From Pseudomonas oryzihabitans (GTDB taxonomy: Bacteria; Pseudomonadota; Gammaproteobacteria; Pseudomonadales; Pseudomonadaceae): a stretch of 64,000 nucleotides of DNA. A program made the position numbers and the translations under genes. This document shows positions 51,895 through 63,368 of the stretch, piece after piece. Every line of letters begins with the position of its first letter. The first letter of the stretch is position 1. The notes below the pieces were generated by a model. It searched no databases. It saw nothing but the letters and a program-made list of their open reading frames with translations, and was not told where the DNA came from. The DNA lies in assembly GCF_001518815.1 (NCBI RefSeq), contig NZ_CP013987.1, forward strand, positions 3,742,501 through 3,806,500, written 5' to 3'.

Positions 51895-52233
51895 ATGAAC
51901 AAGAAGATTGCAGTCGCGGCCGCCCTGCTGGCCGGCACCGTCCTGGCGGGCTGCTCCTCGGTAAAGAACACGGCCGACTACACCGTGGGTCGCGTGGAAT
52001 TTCGCGAGCAGCCCCTGGTGAAACAGATTGAAAAGGGTATGCCCAAGGCTGACGTCCTGCGTATCGGTGGCACCCCGTCGAGCACCTACACCCGCAAGTA
52101 TCGTCCGGGTACCTGCAACAACTATGTCCTCAACAAGGACGGCAAGGAGCAGGTCTATTCGATCGGCTTCGACAGCATGAACCGTGTTGACAGCAAGGAC
52201 TTCGAGACCTGCGAAAGCGCCGACCGCGCCTGA
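51895..52233 (+). CDS. osmE: Osmotically inducible lipoprotein OsmE
   Basis: This 112-residue lipoprotein has lipobox VLAGC (Cys 20) followed by Ser, and the SmpA/OmlA-like mature domain with KGMPKADVLRIGGTPSSTY and the paired cysteines in PGTCNNYVL and FETCES. OsmE proteins are induced by osmotic upshift. The ATG at 51895 follows GAAGGGA. It is monocistronic. Confidence 0.92.
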   Translation: MNKKIAVAAALLAGTVLAGCSSVKNTADYTVGRVEFREQPLVKQIEKGMPKADVLRIGGTPSSTYTRKYRPGTCNNYVLNKDGKEQVYSIGFDSMNRVDSKDFETCESADRA

Positions 52234-52427
52234 GTGAGGGAGCTGACCGGCCAATCCGGCCGGGTGTCCTGAAGGGCGCTGGCGGCGTCTGATGGACAGG
52301 ATGGGCGAGTGGCAGCACCATTGGCCCTCGCCATCCCCGACCGTTAGCGCCGACGTCATGCACTGCGGATCGACGCATGCTCGGCCAGCGCCGCCAGGCT
52401 CTACCCATCGTTCCAAGGAATTCAGGC

Positions 52428-52949
52428 ATGTCCAGACGTCACCTCATACTCACAGCTGCGGTGCTTTCCCTGACTGGCTGCGGTGGCTATGACTACAGCT
52501 GCGATGCGGCCAAGACCGCCGAACTGGTTCGTCAGCAATACGCCCAGACCATCAACGAAATCTACGCGGACGACATCACCGCCGGGCAGCCCGCGCTGGA
52601 AGCTGGTCAGGTCTCGCTGGTCGACATCAAGACCCAGGAAGAGCCATCGGACAGTGGCGACGCAGGCTTCTATACCTGCAACGCGACCGTAGAAGCCACC
52701 TGGCCCAAGGCCGCCCTGGAGCGCCTGGCACCTGCTGCAGCCCAGTTGGCCAGCGTCGGTGCCATCCTCGAAAACGGTCATCTGCGCCACGCGCTTAGCT
52801 ATGAGTCTTCCCTGGAAGGCAGCGAGAAGCAGCGCGTCGACATCACCCTGCCCGAGGCCGTGGAGTTGAGCCTGAAGACCCTGGCGGGCCAGGAGCCCAT
52901 GGACGAATACCTGGAAGACGCCCCCGACGGCGAACAGGAAGCGCCCTGA
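52428..52949 (+). CDS. Lipoprotein of unknown function
   Basis: This 173-residue protein has a signal peptide with lipobox SLTGC (Cys 18), and further cysteines at DYSCDAA and FYTCNATV that may form a disulfide. The mature region is acidic, with a DEYLEDAPDGEQEAP tail, and contains a helix-strand layout with no match I recognise. An in-frame extension to 52377 is not needed. It lies between osmE and ilvD and seems to be its own unit. Confidence 0.78.
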   Translation: MSRRHLILTAAVLSLTGCGGYDYSCDAAKTAELVRQQYAQTINEIYADDITAGQPALEAGQVSLVDIKTQEEPSDSGDAGFYTCNATVEATWPKAALERLAPAAAQLASVGAILENGHLRHALSYESSLEGSEKQRVDITLPEAVELSLKTLAGQEPMDEYLEDAPDGEQEAP

Positions 52950-53177
52950 GCCACCGGCGCCCGCGCTGCTGTGCAGCCCTGGCGCCCGCGTGTATGATCG
53001 ACTTTCCCCTCGCCAGCATCCTCCGGCGGGTTCGTGAGCCCTGGTGCCCCTGTGGTGATCCCGCACGGCGTCGCCGCCCTCCGGCCCGGCATTCGTCACT
53101 CCGCGTTTGCACCGTGCCCCGCCTGCGCTCACGATGATCAGAACCGTGACCTAAAAGCCGCCTCGGAGAGACGCTTC

Positions 53178-55013
53178 ATGCCTGACTATCGTTCGAAAAC
53201 CTCTACCCAGGGCCGCAACATGGCTGGCGCCCGGGCGCTCTGGCGCGCCACCGGGATGAAGGATGAAGACTTCAAGAAGCCGATCATCGCCATCGCCAAC
53301 TCCTTTACCCAGTTCGTACCCGGCCACGTGCACCTCAAGGACCTCGGCCAGCTGGTCGCTCGCGAGATCGAAAGGGCCGGCGGCGTGGCCAAGGAATTCA
53401 ACACCATCGCCGTGGACGACGGCATCGCCATGGGCCACGACGGCATGCTCTATTCGCTGCCGAGCCGCGAGATAATCGCCGACGCCGTGGAATACATGGT
53501 CAACGCCCATTGCGCCGATGCGCTGGTATGCATCTCCAACTGCGACAAGATCACCCCCGGCATGCTGATGGCCGCCTTGCGCCTGAACATCCCGGTGGTG
53601 TTCGTCTCTGGCGGCCCCATGGAAGCCGGCAAGACCAAGCTGGCCAGCCACGGCCTGGACCTGGTGGATGCCATGGTCATCGCCGCCGACAGCTCGGCCA
53701 GCGACGAGAAGGTCGCCGAATACGAACGTAGCGCCTGCCCCACCTGTGGCAGCTGCTCGGGCATGTTCACTGCCAACTCCATGAACTGCCTGACCGAGGC
53801 CCTGGGCCTGGCCCTGCCGGGCAACGGCTCGACTCTGGCCACCCACGCCGATCGCAAGGAGCTGTTCCTCCAGGCTGGCCGCACCATCGTCGAGCTATGC
53901 CGCCGCTACTATCAGGAGAACGACGAGTCCGCCCTGCCGCGCAACATCGCCTCCTATGCGGCCTTCGAGAATGCCATGACCCTGGATATCGCCATGGGCG
54001 GCTCGACCAACACCATCCTGCACCTGCTGGCCGCTGCCCAGGAAGCCGAGGTGGACTTCGACCTGCGCAACATCGATGCCCTGTCGCGCAAGGTGCCGCA
54101 GCTGTGCAAGGTGGCGCCGAACATCCAGAAGTACCACATGGAAGACGTGCACCGTGCCGGTGGCATCTTCAGCATCCTGGGTGAACTGGCCCGTGGCGGC
54201 CTGCTCCACACCGACCTGCCCACGGTACACAGTCGCACGCTGGGCGAAGCCATCGAGAAGTGGGACATCACCCTGACCCAGGACGAGGCGGTGAAGACCT
54301 TTTTCCTTGCCGGTCCGGCGGGTATCCCGACCCAGGAAGCCTTCAGCCAGGCCACCCGCTGGGAAAGCCTGGACGATGACCGCGCCGAAGGCTGCATCCG
54401 CAGCGTCGAGCATGCCTACTCCCAGGAAGGCGGTCTGGCCGTGCTCTACGGCAACATCGCCCTGGATGGCTGTGTTGTGAAGACCGCCGGCGTGGACGAA
54501 TCCATTCATGTGTTCGAAGGTAACGCCAAGGTGTTCGAGAGCCAGGACGCGGCGGTACGCGGCATCCTGGCCGACGAGGTCAAGGCCGGCGACATCGTCA
54601 TCATCCGCTACGAGGGCCCCAAGGGCGGTCCGGGCATGCAGGAGATGCTCTACCCCACCAGCTACCTGAAGTCCAAGGGGCTGGGCAAGCAGTGCGCCCT
54701 GCTCACCGATGGCCGCTTCTCCGGTGGCACCTCGGGCCTGTCCATCGGCCATGCCTCGCCGGAAGCGGCTGCGGGCGGCGCCATCGGCCTGGTGCGCGAC
54801 GGCGACAAGGTACTCATCGACATCCCCCAGCGCAGCATCAACCTGCTGGTGAGTGACGAAGAGCTCTCTCATCGCCGCATCGAGCAGGACAAGCAGGGCT
54901 GGAAACCGGTCCACCCCCGTACCCGCCGCGTCACCACGGCGCTCAAGGCCTATGCGCTGCTGGCCACCAGCGCCGACAAGGGCGGCGTGCGCGACAAGGC
55001 ACTGCTGGGCTGA
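53178..55013 (+). CDS. ilvD: Dihydroxy-acid dehydratase
   Basis: This 611-residue Fe-S enzyme catalyses the third step of valine/isoleucine synthesis. The signature [20 protein letters not shown] and the cluster ligands in [20 protein letters not shown] are present, as is [20 protein letters not shown] near the C-terminus. The long frame to 53034 has no coding character; the ATG at 53178 gives the usual [21 protein letters not shown]-terminus and follows GGAGAG. Length matches E. coli IlvD. Confidence 0.97.
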   Translation: MPDYRSKTSTQGRNMAGARALWRATGMKDEDFKKPIIAIANSFTQFVPGHVHLKDLGQLVAREIERAGGVAKEFNTIAVDDGIAMGHDGMLYSLPSREIIADAVEYMVNAHCADALVCISNCDKITPGMLMAALRLNIPVVFVSGGPMEAGKTKLASHGLDLVDAMVIAADSSASDEKVAEYERSACPTCGSCSGMFTANSMNCLTEALGLALPGNGSTLATHADRKELFLQAGRTIVELCRRYYQENDESALPRNIASYAAFENAMTLDIAMGGSTNTILHLLAAAQEAEVDFDLRNIDALSRKVPQLCKVAPNIQKYHMEDVHRAGGIFSILGELARGGLLHTDLPTVHSRTLGEAIEKWDITLTQDEAVKTFFLAGPAGIPTQEAFSQATRWESLDDDRAEGCIRSVEHAYSQEGGLAVLYGNIALDGCVVKTAGVDESIHVFEGNAKVFESQDAAVRGILADEVKAGDIVIIRYEGPKGGPGMQEMLYPTSYLKSKGLGKQCALLTDGRFSGGTSGLSIGHASPEAAAGGAIGLVRDGDKVLIDIPQRSINLLVSDEELSHRRIEQDKQGWKPVHPRTRRVTTALKAYALLATSADKGGVRDKALLG

Positions 55014-55204
55014 CCGCTGTACCCGGGCGACGGCGCCTGCCGTCGCCCTTCCCTACTGATCCGCTCCTGTCTCTTCCTCTCCAGCCCCCGCCCTAGCTCC
55101 GCCTTCTCGCTGCACCTCCTGACCTTGCCGCAGCCACCTGCCACGACGCCCATTCCAGAGGGATTCACCGTTGCTTGGCTTGCTAATTTTGTAGAAGCGC
55201 AACC

Positions 55205-55220
55205 TGTGATTCAGCTCACA
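55205..55220. promoter_or_regulatory. CRP/Vfr-family binding site
   Basis: TGTGATTCAGCTCACA matches the TGTGA-N6-TCACA consensus exactly. It lies 196 bp upstream of the porin start codon, in the only long intergenic region of this operon, so cAMP-dependent activation by a Crp/Vfr protein is likely. Confidence 0.8.
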
Positions 55221-55277
55221 CCTCGCGATTCGCGAGCCGCTAGGCCGTTGAGTGATCAAAGGCTACCCTCCGTCTGC

Positions 55278-55295
55278 CGCTGAATTGATTCAGCG
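55278..55295. promoter_or_regulatory. 18-bp palindrome, candidate sugar-repressor operator
   Basis: CGCTGAATTGATTCAGCG consists of perfect 8-bp arms around TG. The dyad symmetry and position between the CRP site and the porin gene suit a LacI-type or similar local repressor. No such regulator gene lies next to the operon, so it would be encoded elsewhere. Confidence 0.55.
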
Positions 55296-55415
55296 ATAAG
55301 TTTGTAGTCAGGTTGAGCCCCAATGGTCACACCTATGCTGATCTTCCGCTGGAGCACGGCGGGTCAGGTGTAGGCCAGGCACGCGTCACACAACAACAAT
55401 AAACAGGGAACATAA

Positions 55416-56660
<1,245 letters not shown>

Positions 56661-56671
56661 CCATCCTCCGC

Positions 56672-56696
56672 CGCGACCGGCGTGCTGCCGGTCGCG
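56672..56696 (+). repeat. Intercistronic hairpin between porin and binding-protein genes
   Basis: CGCGACCGGC and GCCGGTCGCG form a perfect 10-bp stem with a five-base loop, 11 bp after the porin stop and followed by TT only. It could act as an mRNA-stabilising or partial-attenuation hairpin that raises porin over downstream expression. Confidence 0.7.
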
Positions 56697-56725
56697 TTCT
56701 CGTCCGCGAACCTGAGCGCACAACA

Positions 56726-57754
56726 ATGAAAAGAACCGTCTCCCTTTCCGCCTTCACCGGCTGCCTGCTGGCCGCCGCCCTGGCCAGCGCCACCGCCCAG
56801 GCGGCCCCCGTGTCCGCCTGCCTCATCACCAAGACCGATACCAACCCCTTCTTCGTGAAGATGAAGGAAGGTGCCAGCGCCAAGGCCAAGGAGCTGGGCA
56901 TGACGCTCAAGGCCTATGCCGGCAAGATCGATGGCGACAGCGAAAGCCAGGTGGCGGCCATCGAGACCTGCATCGCCGATGGCGCCAAGGGCATTCTCAT
57001 CACCGCCTCGGACACCAAGGGTATCGTCCCCAATCTGCAAAAGGCCCGCGAGGCCGGTCTGCTGGTGATCGCCCTGGATACCCCCCTGGACCCGGTGAGC
57101 GCCGCCGACATGACCTTCGCCACCGACAACCTGCTGGCCGGCAAGCTGATCGGCCAGTGGGCTCGGGAGACCCTGGGCGACAAGGCCAAGGACGCCCGGG
57201 TGGCCTTTCTCGACCTGAACGCCTCCCAGCCCTCGGTGGACGTCCTGCGCGACCAGGGCTTCATGCTCGGCTTCGGCATAGATCCCAAGGATCAGAACCG
57301 CATCGGCGACGAGACCGACTCGCGCATCGTCGGCCACGACGTGACCAACGGCAACGAGGAAGGTGGGCGTGCAGCGATGGAAAATCTGCTGCAGAAGGAT
57401 TCGACCATCAACGTGGTGCACACCATCAACGAACCGGCTGCGGCCGGTGCCTACGAGGCGCTCAAGGCCGTGGGTCGCGAGAAGGACGTGTTGATCGTCT
57501 CCATCGACGGCGGCTGCCCGGGCGTGCACAACGTGGCGGACGGCGTCATCGGCGCCACCTCTCAGCAATACCCGCTGCAGATGGCCGCGCTGGGCATCGA
57601 GGCGATCAAGACCTTTGCCGACACGGGCAAGAAGCCTACCGCCACCGAAGGCAAGAGCTTTGTCGACACCGGCGTGAAGCTGGTGACGGACAAGCCGGTA
57701 CCCGGCATCCAGTCCATCGACAGCAAGACCGCCCTGCAGAAATGCTGGGGCTGA
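56726..57754 (+). CDS. frcB: Sugar ABC transporter substrate-binding protein (FrcB-like)
   Basis: This 342-residue periplasmic binding protein has a signal peptide ending near TAQAAP and the ribose/fructose-type core ([40 protein letters not shown] and [20 protein letters not shown]). Its best-known relatives are FrcB-type fructose/ribose/mannose receptors; the ligand cannot be fixed from sequence. It is followed by the permease and ATPase genes. The ATG at 56726 is preceded by an in-frame extension that is just the intergenic hairpin. Confidence 0.88.
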   Translation: MKRTVSLSAFTGCLLAAALASATAQAAPVSACLITKTDTNPFFVKMKEGASAKAKELGMTLKAYAGKIDGDSESQVAAIETCIADGAKGILITASDTKGIVPNLQKAREAGLLVIALDTPLDPVSAADMTFATDNLLAGKLIGQWARETLGDKAKDARVAFLDLNASQPSVDVLRDQGFMLGFGIDPKDQNRIGDETDSRIVGHDVTNGNEEGGRAAMENLLQKDSTINVVHTINEPAAAGAYEALKAVGREKDVLIVSIDGGCPGVHNVADGVIGATSQQYPLQMAALGIEAIKTFADTGKKPTATEGKSFVDTGVKLVTDKPVPGIQSIDSKTALQKCWG

Positions 57755-57779
57755 TGCCAGTCGTCTAGCCTGAGCAGAC

Positions 57780-57822
57780 CGGTCGCCCCGCCTGAGCGTT
57801 TTCGCCTCGGCGCGGGCGACCG
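57780..57822 (+). repeat. Intercistronic inverted repeat between frcB and frcC
   Basis: CGGTCGCCC (57780-57788) and GGGCGACCG (57814-57822) form a 9-bp stem with a 25-base loop, partly base-paired internally. It is similar in position and GC content to the hairpin after the porin gene, suggesting staged control of stoichiometry. Confidence 0.6.
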
Positions 57823-57857
57823 ACTCTCGGCTGCTTTCCCGCTATCAGGAGATTGCC

Positions 57858-58940
57858 ATGAGCGATCCGACCTCGCCCTCCTCGTCCGGCCAGCCCTTCG
57901 AACAGGTGCTCAAGCACAGCGCCACGGAAGTCGCCTCCTTCGCCCGTGACGAGCGCAGCCCACTCGTCAAATTCCGTCACTTCCTGCATTCACGTCCTTC
58001 GGCGGTCTCGCTGCTGGTGCTGCTGTTGTCGCTGGGCATCTTCGGCGCCCTGCTGGGTGGCAAATTCTTTTCCGCCTTCGCCCTCACCCTGATCCTGCAA
58101 CAGGTCGCCATCACCGGTATCGTGGGCGCGGCCCAGACCCTGGTGGTGATCACCGCCGGCATCGACCTTTCGGTAGGCGCCATCATGGTGCTGTCCTCGG
58201 TGGTCATGGGCCAGTTCACCTTTCGCTACGGCCTGCCGGTGGAGTTGTCGATCCTCTGCGGCCTGGTGGTGGGCACCCTGTGCGGCATGGCCAACGGCTG
58301 GCTGATCGCCCGCATCAAGCTGCCACCCTTCATCGTAACCCTGGGCATGTGGCAGATCGTGCTCGCGGCCAACTTCCTCTATTCGCGCAACGAGACCATC
58401 CGCGCCCAGGAAATCGGTGCGACGGCGCCCTTGCTGCAGGTGTTCGGTGACAACTTCCGCCTGGGCGGTGCCGTCTTCACCTATGGCGTGATCGCCCTGG
58501 TGGTGCTGGTCGCCCTGCTCTGGTACGTGCTCAATCACACCGCCTGGGGCCGGCATCTCTATGCGGTAGGCGACGATCCCGAGGCCGCGGCGCTGGCCGG
58601 AGTCAACGTCAGGCGCATGCTGATCACCGTGTACGGGCTGTCCGGACTCATCTGCGCCTTCGCCGGCTGGGTCCTGATCGGCCGCATCGGCTCGGTCTCG
58701 CCCACCGCCGGCCAGTTCGCCAACATCGAGTCCATCACCGCCGTGGTGATCGGCGGCATCTCGCTGTTCGGCGGGCGCGGCTCGATCCTCGGCATGCTGT
58801 TCGGCGCTCTCATCGTCGGCGTCTTCGCCCTGGGCCTGCGCCTGCTGGGTACCGACGTGCAATGGACCTATCTGCTGATCGGCACGCTCATCATCGCGGC
58901 CGTGGCTATCGACCAATGGATCAGAAAGGCGGCCAGCTGA
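57858..58940 (+). CDS. frcC: Sugar ABC transporter permease (FrcC-like)
   Basis: This 360-residue inner-membrane permease of the ribose/fructose type has about eight to ten helices after a cytoplasmic N-terminal tail of roughly 45 residues. Typical segments are LVVITAGIDLSVGAIMVLSS, GTLCGMANGWLIARIKLPPF, and GVNVRRMLITVYGLSGLICA, which holds the ATPase-contact region. The ATG at 57858 follows AGGAGA. Its stop shares a base with the ATPase start (TGATG). Confidence 0.92.
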   Translation: MSDPTSPSSSGQPFEQVLKHSATEVASFARDERSPLVKFRHFLHSRPSAVSLLVLLLSLGIFGALLGGKFFSAFALTLILQQVAITGIVGAAQTLVVITAGIDLSVGAIMVLSSVVMGQFTFRYGLPVELSILCGLVVGTLCGMANGWLIARIKLPPFIVTLGMWQIVLAANFLYSRNETIRAQEIGATAPLLQVFGDNFRLGGAVFTYGVIALVVLVALLWYVLNHTAWGRHLYAVGDDPEAAALAGVNVRRMLITVYGLSGLICAFAGWVLIGRIGSVSPTAGQFANIESITAVVIGGISLFGGRGSILGMLFGALIVGVFALGLRLLGTDVQWTYLLIGTLIIAAVAIDQWIRKAAS

Positions 58941-59707
58941 TGACTACCGAACCCCTGCTGATGGCGCGCGGCCTGGTTAAGCGCTATGGCCGCGTCACCG
59001 CCCTCGACCATGCCGACTTCGACCTGCTGCCCGGCGAGATCCTGGCGGTGATCGGCGACAACGGCGCCGGCAAGTCCTCGCTGATCAAGGCCATCTCCGG
59101 TGCCCTGCGCCCGGACGAGGGCGAGATCCGCTTCGAGGGCCAGCTAGTGCAGTTCGCCTCGCCCATCGCCGCGCGGCGTGCCGGCATCGAGACGGTCTAC
59201 CAGAACCTGGCGCTGTCGCCGGCGCTGTCCATCGCCGACAACCTCTTTCTTGGACGTGAACTGCGCAAGCCGGGGCTGCTGGGCACCCTCTGCCGGACCC
59301 TGGACCGCAAGGAAATGGAGCGCATCGCCCGGGAAAAACTCTCCGAGCTAGGGTTGATGACCATCCAGAACATCAACCAGGCGGTGGAAACCCTTTCCGG
59401 TGGCCAGCGCCAGGGCGTGGCCGTGGCCCGGGCGGCGGCCTTCGGCTCCAAGGTCATCATCCTCGACGAGCCCACGGCCGCGCTGGGGGTGAAGGAGTCG
59501 CGCAAGGTGCTGGAGCTGATCCTCGATGTGCGGGCCCGCGGCATCGCCATCGTGCTGATCTCGCACAACATGCCCCATGTGTTCGAGATCGCCGACCGCA
59601 TCCACATCCATCGACTGGGTCGCCGGCTGACGGTGATCGACCCGCGCGAGCACTCCATGGCCGATGCGGTGGCACTCATGACCGGTGCCCAGACGGTGGC
59701 CGCCTAG
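58940..59707 (+). CDS. frcA: Sugar ABC transporter ATP-binding protein, single NBD (FrcA-like)
   Basis: This 255-residue ATPase has one nucleotide-binding domain: Walker A GDNGAGKSSLIKAIS (near residue 40), signature LSGGQRQGVAVARAA and Walker B VIILDEPTAALG. Having one NBD distinguishes it from RbsA-type ATPases with two and matches the fructose/mannose/ribose FrcA type. It works as a homodimer with FrcC. It is coupled to frcC by a one-base overlap. Confidence 0.92.
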   Translation: MTTEPLLMARGLVKRYGRVTALDHADFDLLPGEILAVIGDNGAGKSSLIKAISGALRPDEGEIRFEGQLVQFASPIAARRAGIETVYQNLALSPALSIADNLFLGRELRKPGLLGTLCRTLDRKEMERIAREKLSELGLMTIQNINQAVETLSGGQRQGVAVARAAAFGSKVIILDEPTAALGVKESRKVLELILDVRARGIAIVLISHNMPHVFEIADRIHIHRLGRRLTVIDPREHSMADAVALMTGAQTVAA

Positions 59708-59733
59708 TCGACTTCGACTGACCAGGCACCCTC

Positions 59734-59771
59734 CCGGGTCTTCCAGCCGGCAGTCGCCCTGGAAGACCCGG
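59734..59771 (+). terminator. GC-rich inverted repeat after the sugar-transport operon
   Basis: CCGGGTCTTCCAG and CTGGAAGACCCGG form a perfect 13-bp stem with a 12-base loop, 26 bp after the frcA stop. No T-tract follows, so it is either a weak terminator or an mRNA 3'-end stabiliser. Confidence 0.6.
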
Positions 59772-59889
59772 AAGGGGCCGCCTACCCAGACGCGGATCGT
59801 CGCTTCTGCGACGAAAATCTGACCGAACGCTCAAGTTATCGCGTACCAGCACCGATAAAGCCTGAATAATTATTTCGGAGCTATACGCC

Positions 59890-61776
59890 GTGCCTGCCTT
59901 GTCGTTGAAACAGAAACTCTCGTTGTCTGCCACCGCGGCCGTGCTGGTGGTGGGTGTAGGTCTGACGACCATCAATTTCTTCAACACCCGTGCGGCCCTC
60001 GAAGCCTCCACGGTCGAACAGCTGAAGACCGTCAGCTTCGTCTTCAACGGCGGTGTCCGTCAGTGGTTCGACGGCAAGGCCGCCGCGTTGCGCGCCCTGG
60101 CGGCGGACACCCAGGAGACGAACCTTCCGGCCGGTCTCAATCAGGTCAAGCGCTCCGGCGGTTTCGACAACGTCTTCTACGCCCGCGGCGATGGCAGCCA
60201 GGTCAATGCCAACGGCGCCCAGTTACCGCCGGACAACAACGACCCGCGCAAATGGCTGTGGTACCAGCAGGCGATGCAGAATCCCGGCAAGGTGTTCTTC
60301 TCCATACCCACGGTGGCGGCGGCGACCAAGCAGAACGTGCTGTCCCTGGGCTGGGCGTTGCAATCCGGTGGCAACACCAGCGCCATCCTGGGTGCCGACG
60401 TCAGCATCAGCGACATCCTCGATCAGCTCAAGCGGGTGCAGCTGCCGGGTGCCGGCAGCGCCGTACTGGTCAACGGCCAGAACATTGTGCTGGGGCATGA
60501 AGACACCGCCCTGCTGGCCAAGCCGCTCACCGAGCTCTATCCCCAGCTCACCGCGGACACCCTCCAGCGGCTGGCCCAGGCGCCCGGTGAGCGCTATATC
60601 GAGACCAACGCCGGCCAGCGGCTCTATGCCGCGCCCATGAATCGCGACGGCGAGACCCTGGTGATGATCGTCGATAGCGGCGTGCTACTGGCACCGCTAC
60701 AGCGGCAACTCTGGATCAGCATCGCCATCCTGGCCGTGGTGCTGGGTGGCTCGCTGGTGCTCATCAACCTGCTGTGCAGCTATCTGCTGCGGCCGCTGGG
60801 CGTGGTCTCGAACGGTCTGCAGGTAATCGCCGATGGCCAGGGCGACCTGACCCGGCGCATCGCCGTACAGAGTAACGATGAAGTCGGCGGCCTTGCCGGC
60901 CACTTCAACCAGTTCGTGGCCAGTCTGCACGGCTTGATCGGCGGCGTGCGCCAGCATGCCCAGAGCGTGGACGCCGAATCGCAAAAGGTCCTGCAGCGCA
61001 GCGCCGCGGCCACTCAGGAACTGGGGCGTCTGCAGCAGGAGATCACCCTGGTCGCCACCGCCGTGACCGAGATGTCTTCCGCGACCCAGGAGATCGCCCG
61101 CAACGCCGAGCAGACCGCCGAGGCCATCCGGCAGTCCTCCGACAGCACCACCCAGGGCCTGACCCTGGTGCAGACCAGCAAGCAGTCCATCAACAGCCTG
61201 GCCCAGGAAGTGGATGACGCCACCCGGGTGATCGGCGAGCTGGATCATCACTCGCAGGCCATCGCCAAGGTCCTCGACAGCATCCAGAGCATCGCCGAGC
61301 AGACCAACCTGCTGGCACTGAACGCGGCCATCGAAGCCGCCCGGGCCGGCGAGCATGGCCGTGGCTTCGCGGTGGTCGCCGACGAGGTGCGGACGTTGTC
61401 GCAGCGCACCCAGGCGTCGACGCGGGAGATCAACGAGACCATCGGCACGCTCCAGCAGATGACCCGCCAGGCGGTGCAGCGCATGGACAGCAGCATGGCC
61501 ATCGCCGAACGCAGCGTCGCCGACGTGGAACGCGCCTCCAGCGCCCTGGAAGAGATCGCCCAGAGTGCCGGCATCATCGCCGAGATGTCTCTGCAGATCG
61601 CCACGGCGGCCGAGGAACAGACCTCGGTCACCGAGGAGATCACCCGCAACGTGATCACCATCAAGGGGCTTGGCGATACCCTGGCCAGTGGCGCCGAGGA
61701 TTCGGAACGGCAATCGCGCTCTCTGCAGCATCATGCCGCCGACCTTAACCGCGACGTGGCGCGCTTCATCCTGTAA
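59890..61776 (+). CDS. Methyl-accepting chemotaxis protein with dCACHE sensor
   Basis: This 628-residue chemoreceptor has an N-terminal membrane helix (about residues 11-30), a periplasmic dCACHE domain (about 35-270, with [17 protein letters not shown]), a second helix ([20 protein letters not shown]), a HAMP domain ([20 protein letters not shown]...) and a signalling domain with the conserved hairpin tip [20 protein letters not shown]. The GTG at 59890 is the start. It follows the sugar ABC operon within 182 bp and may sense a compound transported by it; that link is inference. Confidence 0.93.
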   Translation: MPALSLKQKLSLSATAAVLVVGVGLTTINFFNTRAALEASTVEQLKTVSFVFNGGVRQWFDGKAAALRALAADTQETNLPAGLNQVKRSGGFDNVFYARGDGSQVNANGAQLPPDNNDPRKWLWYQQAMQNPGKVFFSIPTVAAATKQNVLSLGWALQSGGNTSAILGADVSISDILDQLKRVQLPGAGSAVLVNGQNIVLGHEDTALLAKPLTELYPQLTADTLQRLAQAPGERYIETNAGQRLYAAPMNRDGETLVMIVDSGVLLAPLQRQLWISIAILAVVLGGSLVLINLLCSYLLRPLGVVSNGLQVIADGQGDLTRRIAVQSNDEVGGLAGHFNQFVASLHGLIGGVRQHAQSVDAESQKVLQRSAAATQELGRLQQEITLVATAVTEMSSATQEIARNAEQTAEAIRQSSDSTTQGLTLVQTSKQSINSLAQEVDDATRVIGELDHHSQAIAKVLDSIQSIAEQTNLLALNAAIEAARAGEHGRGFAVVADEVRTLSQRTQASTREINETIGTLQQMTRQAVQRMDSSMAIAERSVADVERASSALEEIAQSAGIIAEMSLQIATAAEEQTSVTEEITRNVITIKGLGDTLASGAEDSERQSRSLQHHAADLNRDVARFIL

Positions 61777-61783
61777 GGCACCC

Positions 61784-61818
61784 GGGACACCTGCGGGCGA
61801 CCAGCCAACAGGTGTCCC
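61784..61818 (+). terminator. Inverted repeat after the chemoreceptor gene
   Basis: GGGACACCTG and CAGGTGTCCC form a 10-bp stem with a 15-base loop, eight bases after the stop codon. It lacks a T-tract, so termination is not certain. Confidence 0.5.
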
Positions 61819-61888
61819 CTAGCCGAAGATCCTGCGCTCCGGGGCGGGCATCCGGTAAGATCGGCGCTTTTTCCGCGACGACCCGCCC

Positions 61889-63247
61889 ATGTCCCAGTCT
61901 CCTCGCTCCGAACTGCTCTATGGTCCCCAGGACCGACCTCGTCCGCTGCCCGCCTTGCTGGCCGCCATCCAGCACTTGCTGGCGATCATCGTGCCCATCG
62001 TCACCCCGGGACTGCTGATCTGTCAGGCCCTGGGCGTCTCGCCGCGCGACACCAACCTGATCGTTTCCATGTCGCTGGTGATCTCCGGCATCGCCACCTT
62101 CGTCCAGTGTCGGCGCTTCGGGCCATTCGGCGCCGGCCTGCTGATCGTCCAGGGCACCAGCTTCAACTTCGTCGGCCCACTGATCGCCGGTGGCGCCCTG
62201 ATGGTCAAGAACGGTACCCCGGTGGAAGCCGTGATGGCGGCCATCTTCGGCGTGGTCATGGCGGGCTCCTTCGTCGAGATGGGCGTGTCGCGGGTGCTGC
62301 CCTTCGTCAAGCGCCTCATCACCCCGCTGGTGACCGGCATCGTGGTGCTGATGATCGGCCTGACCCTGATCAAGGTCGGCCTGATCAGCATGGGCGGCGG
62401 CTTCGCGGCCCTGGGCAACGGCACCTTCGCCAATGGCGAGAACCTGCTGCTGTCGGGCACCGTGCTGGCCACCATCGTGGTGCTCAATCGCATCCCGCTG
62501 CGCGGCCTGCGCAGCAGCGCCATCGTCGTCGCCCTGTTGCTGGGCTATGCCCTGGCGGCCTGGCTGGGACGCCTGAATTTCACCGGCATGCATGACGCCG
62601 CCTGGGTGCAGATTCCCCTGCCACTGCACTTCGGCCTGGGCTTTTCCTGGTCGCTGTTCGTGCCGCTGCTGGTGATCTACCTGGTGACCTCGCTGGAGGC
62701 CATCGGCGACATCACCGCCACCAGCAAGGTCTCGCGCGAACCGGTGGAAGGCCCGCTGTGGATGAGCCGGATCAAGGGCGGGGTGCTGGTCAACGGCGCC
62801 AACTCGCTGCTGGCCGGACTCTTCAACACCTTTCCCAGCTCGGTGTTCGCCCAGAACAACGGGGTGATCCAGCTGACCGGTATCGCCAGTCGCCATGTCG
62901 GGCTGTGGATCGCCGCCATCCTGGTGCTGCTGGGCCTGTTCCCGGCGGTGGCCGGGGTGATCCAGGCGGTGCCCGAGCCAGTGCTCGGGGGCGCGGCCAT
63001 GGTGATGTTCGGCGCGGTCGCCGCCTCGGGGATCAACATTCTTGCCGGCGTCGAACTGGACCGCCGCGCGCTGCTGATCATCGCCGTATCCCTGGCGCTG
63101 GGCCTGGGCATATCCCAGGTGCCGGAATTCCTCGCCCATATGCCCGCCGGCCTGCGTGCGGTGCTGGAATCCGGCGTCGCCACCGGTGGCCTGTGCGCCC
63201 TGCTGATGAACTGGTTCCTGCCAGAAACGCCCAAGGCCGCCGACTAG
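61889..63247 (+). CDS. NCS2-family nucleobase:cation symporter
   Basis: This 452-residue permease of the xanthine/uracil (NCS2/NAT) family has about 12-14 helices. Family motifs include GLLIVQGTSFNFVGPL (TM3), VYLVTSLEAIGDITATS-like (here VIYLVTSLEAIGDITAT), VLVNGANSLLAGLFNTFPSS with the NAT-type QNNGVIQLTGIASR just after it, and VPEPVLGGAAMVMFG. The QNNGVIQLT motif is a typical NAT signature. The purine it carries cannot be assigned. The ATG at 61889 is the first plausible start. It is monocistronic. Confidence 0.92.
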   Translation: MSQSPRSELLYGPQDRPRPLPALLAAIQHLLAIIVPIVTPGLLICQALGVSPRDTNLIVSMSLVISGIATFVQCRRFGPFGAGLLIVQGTSFNFVGPLIAGGALMVKNGTPVEAVMAAIFGVVMAGSFVEMGVSRVLPFVKRLITPLVTGIVVLMIGLTLIKVGLISMGGGFAALGNGTFANGENLLLSGTVLATIVVLNRIPLRGLRSSAIVVALLLGYALAAWLGRLNFTGMHDAAWVQIPLPLHFGLGFSWSLFVPLLVIYLVTSLEAIGDITATSKVSREPVEGPLWMSRIKGGVLVNGANSLLAGLFNTFPSSVFAQNNGVIQLTGIASRHVGLWIAAILVLLGLFPAVAGVIQAVPEPVLGGAAMVMFGAVAASGINILAGVELDRRALLIIAVSLALGLGISQVPEFLAHMPAGLRAVLESGVATGGLCALLMNWFLPETPKAAD

Positions 63248-63368
63248 ATGGCCTTTTTCATCCGGGGGCTGAAGTTCCACGCAGGGGTGCCGATAGCCTG
63301 GGCAAGTCACCTGTGGACTCGCCGCGATCGTCGTTTCGACCGTGGGCGACCCACCCAGCAGAGCGCCC

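Larger units (their letters stand above)
55014..55415. other. Promoter region of the sugar-uptake operon
   Basis: These 402 bp lie upstream of the porin gene. They contain the CRP/Vfr-type site at 55205-55220 and the palindrome at 55278-55295 (both listed). No credible coding frame is present. Confidence 0.6.
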
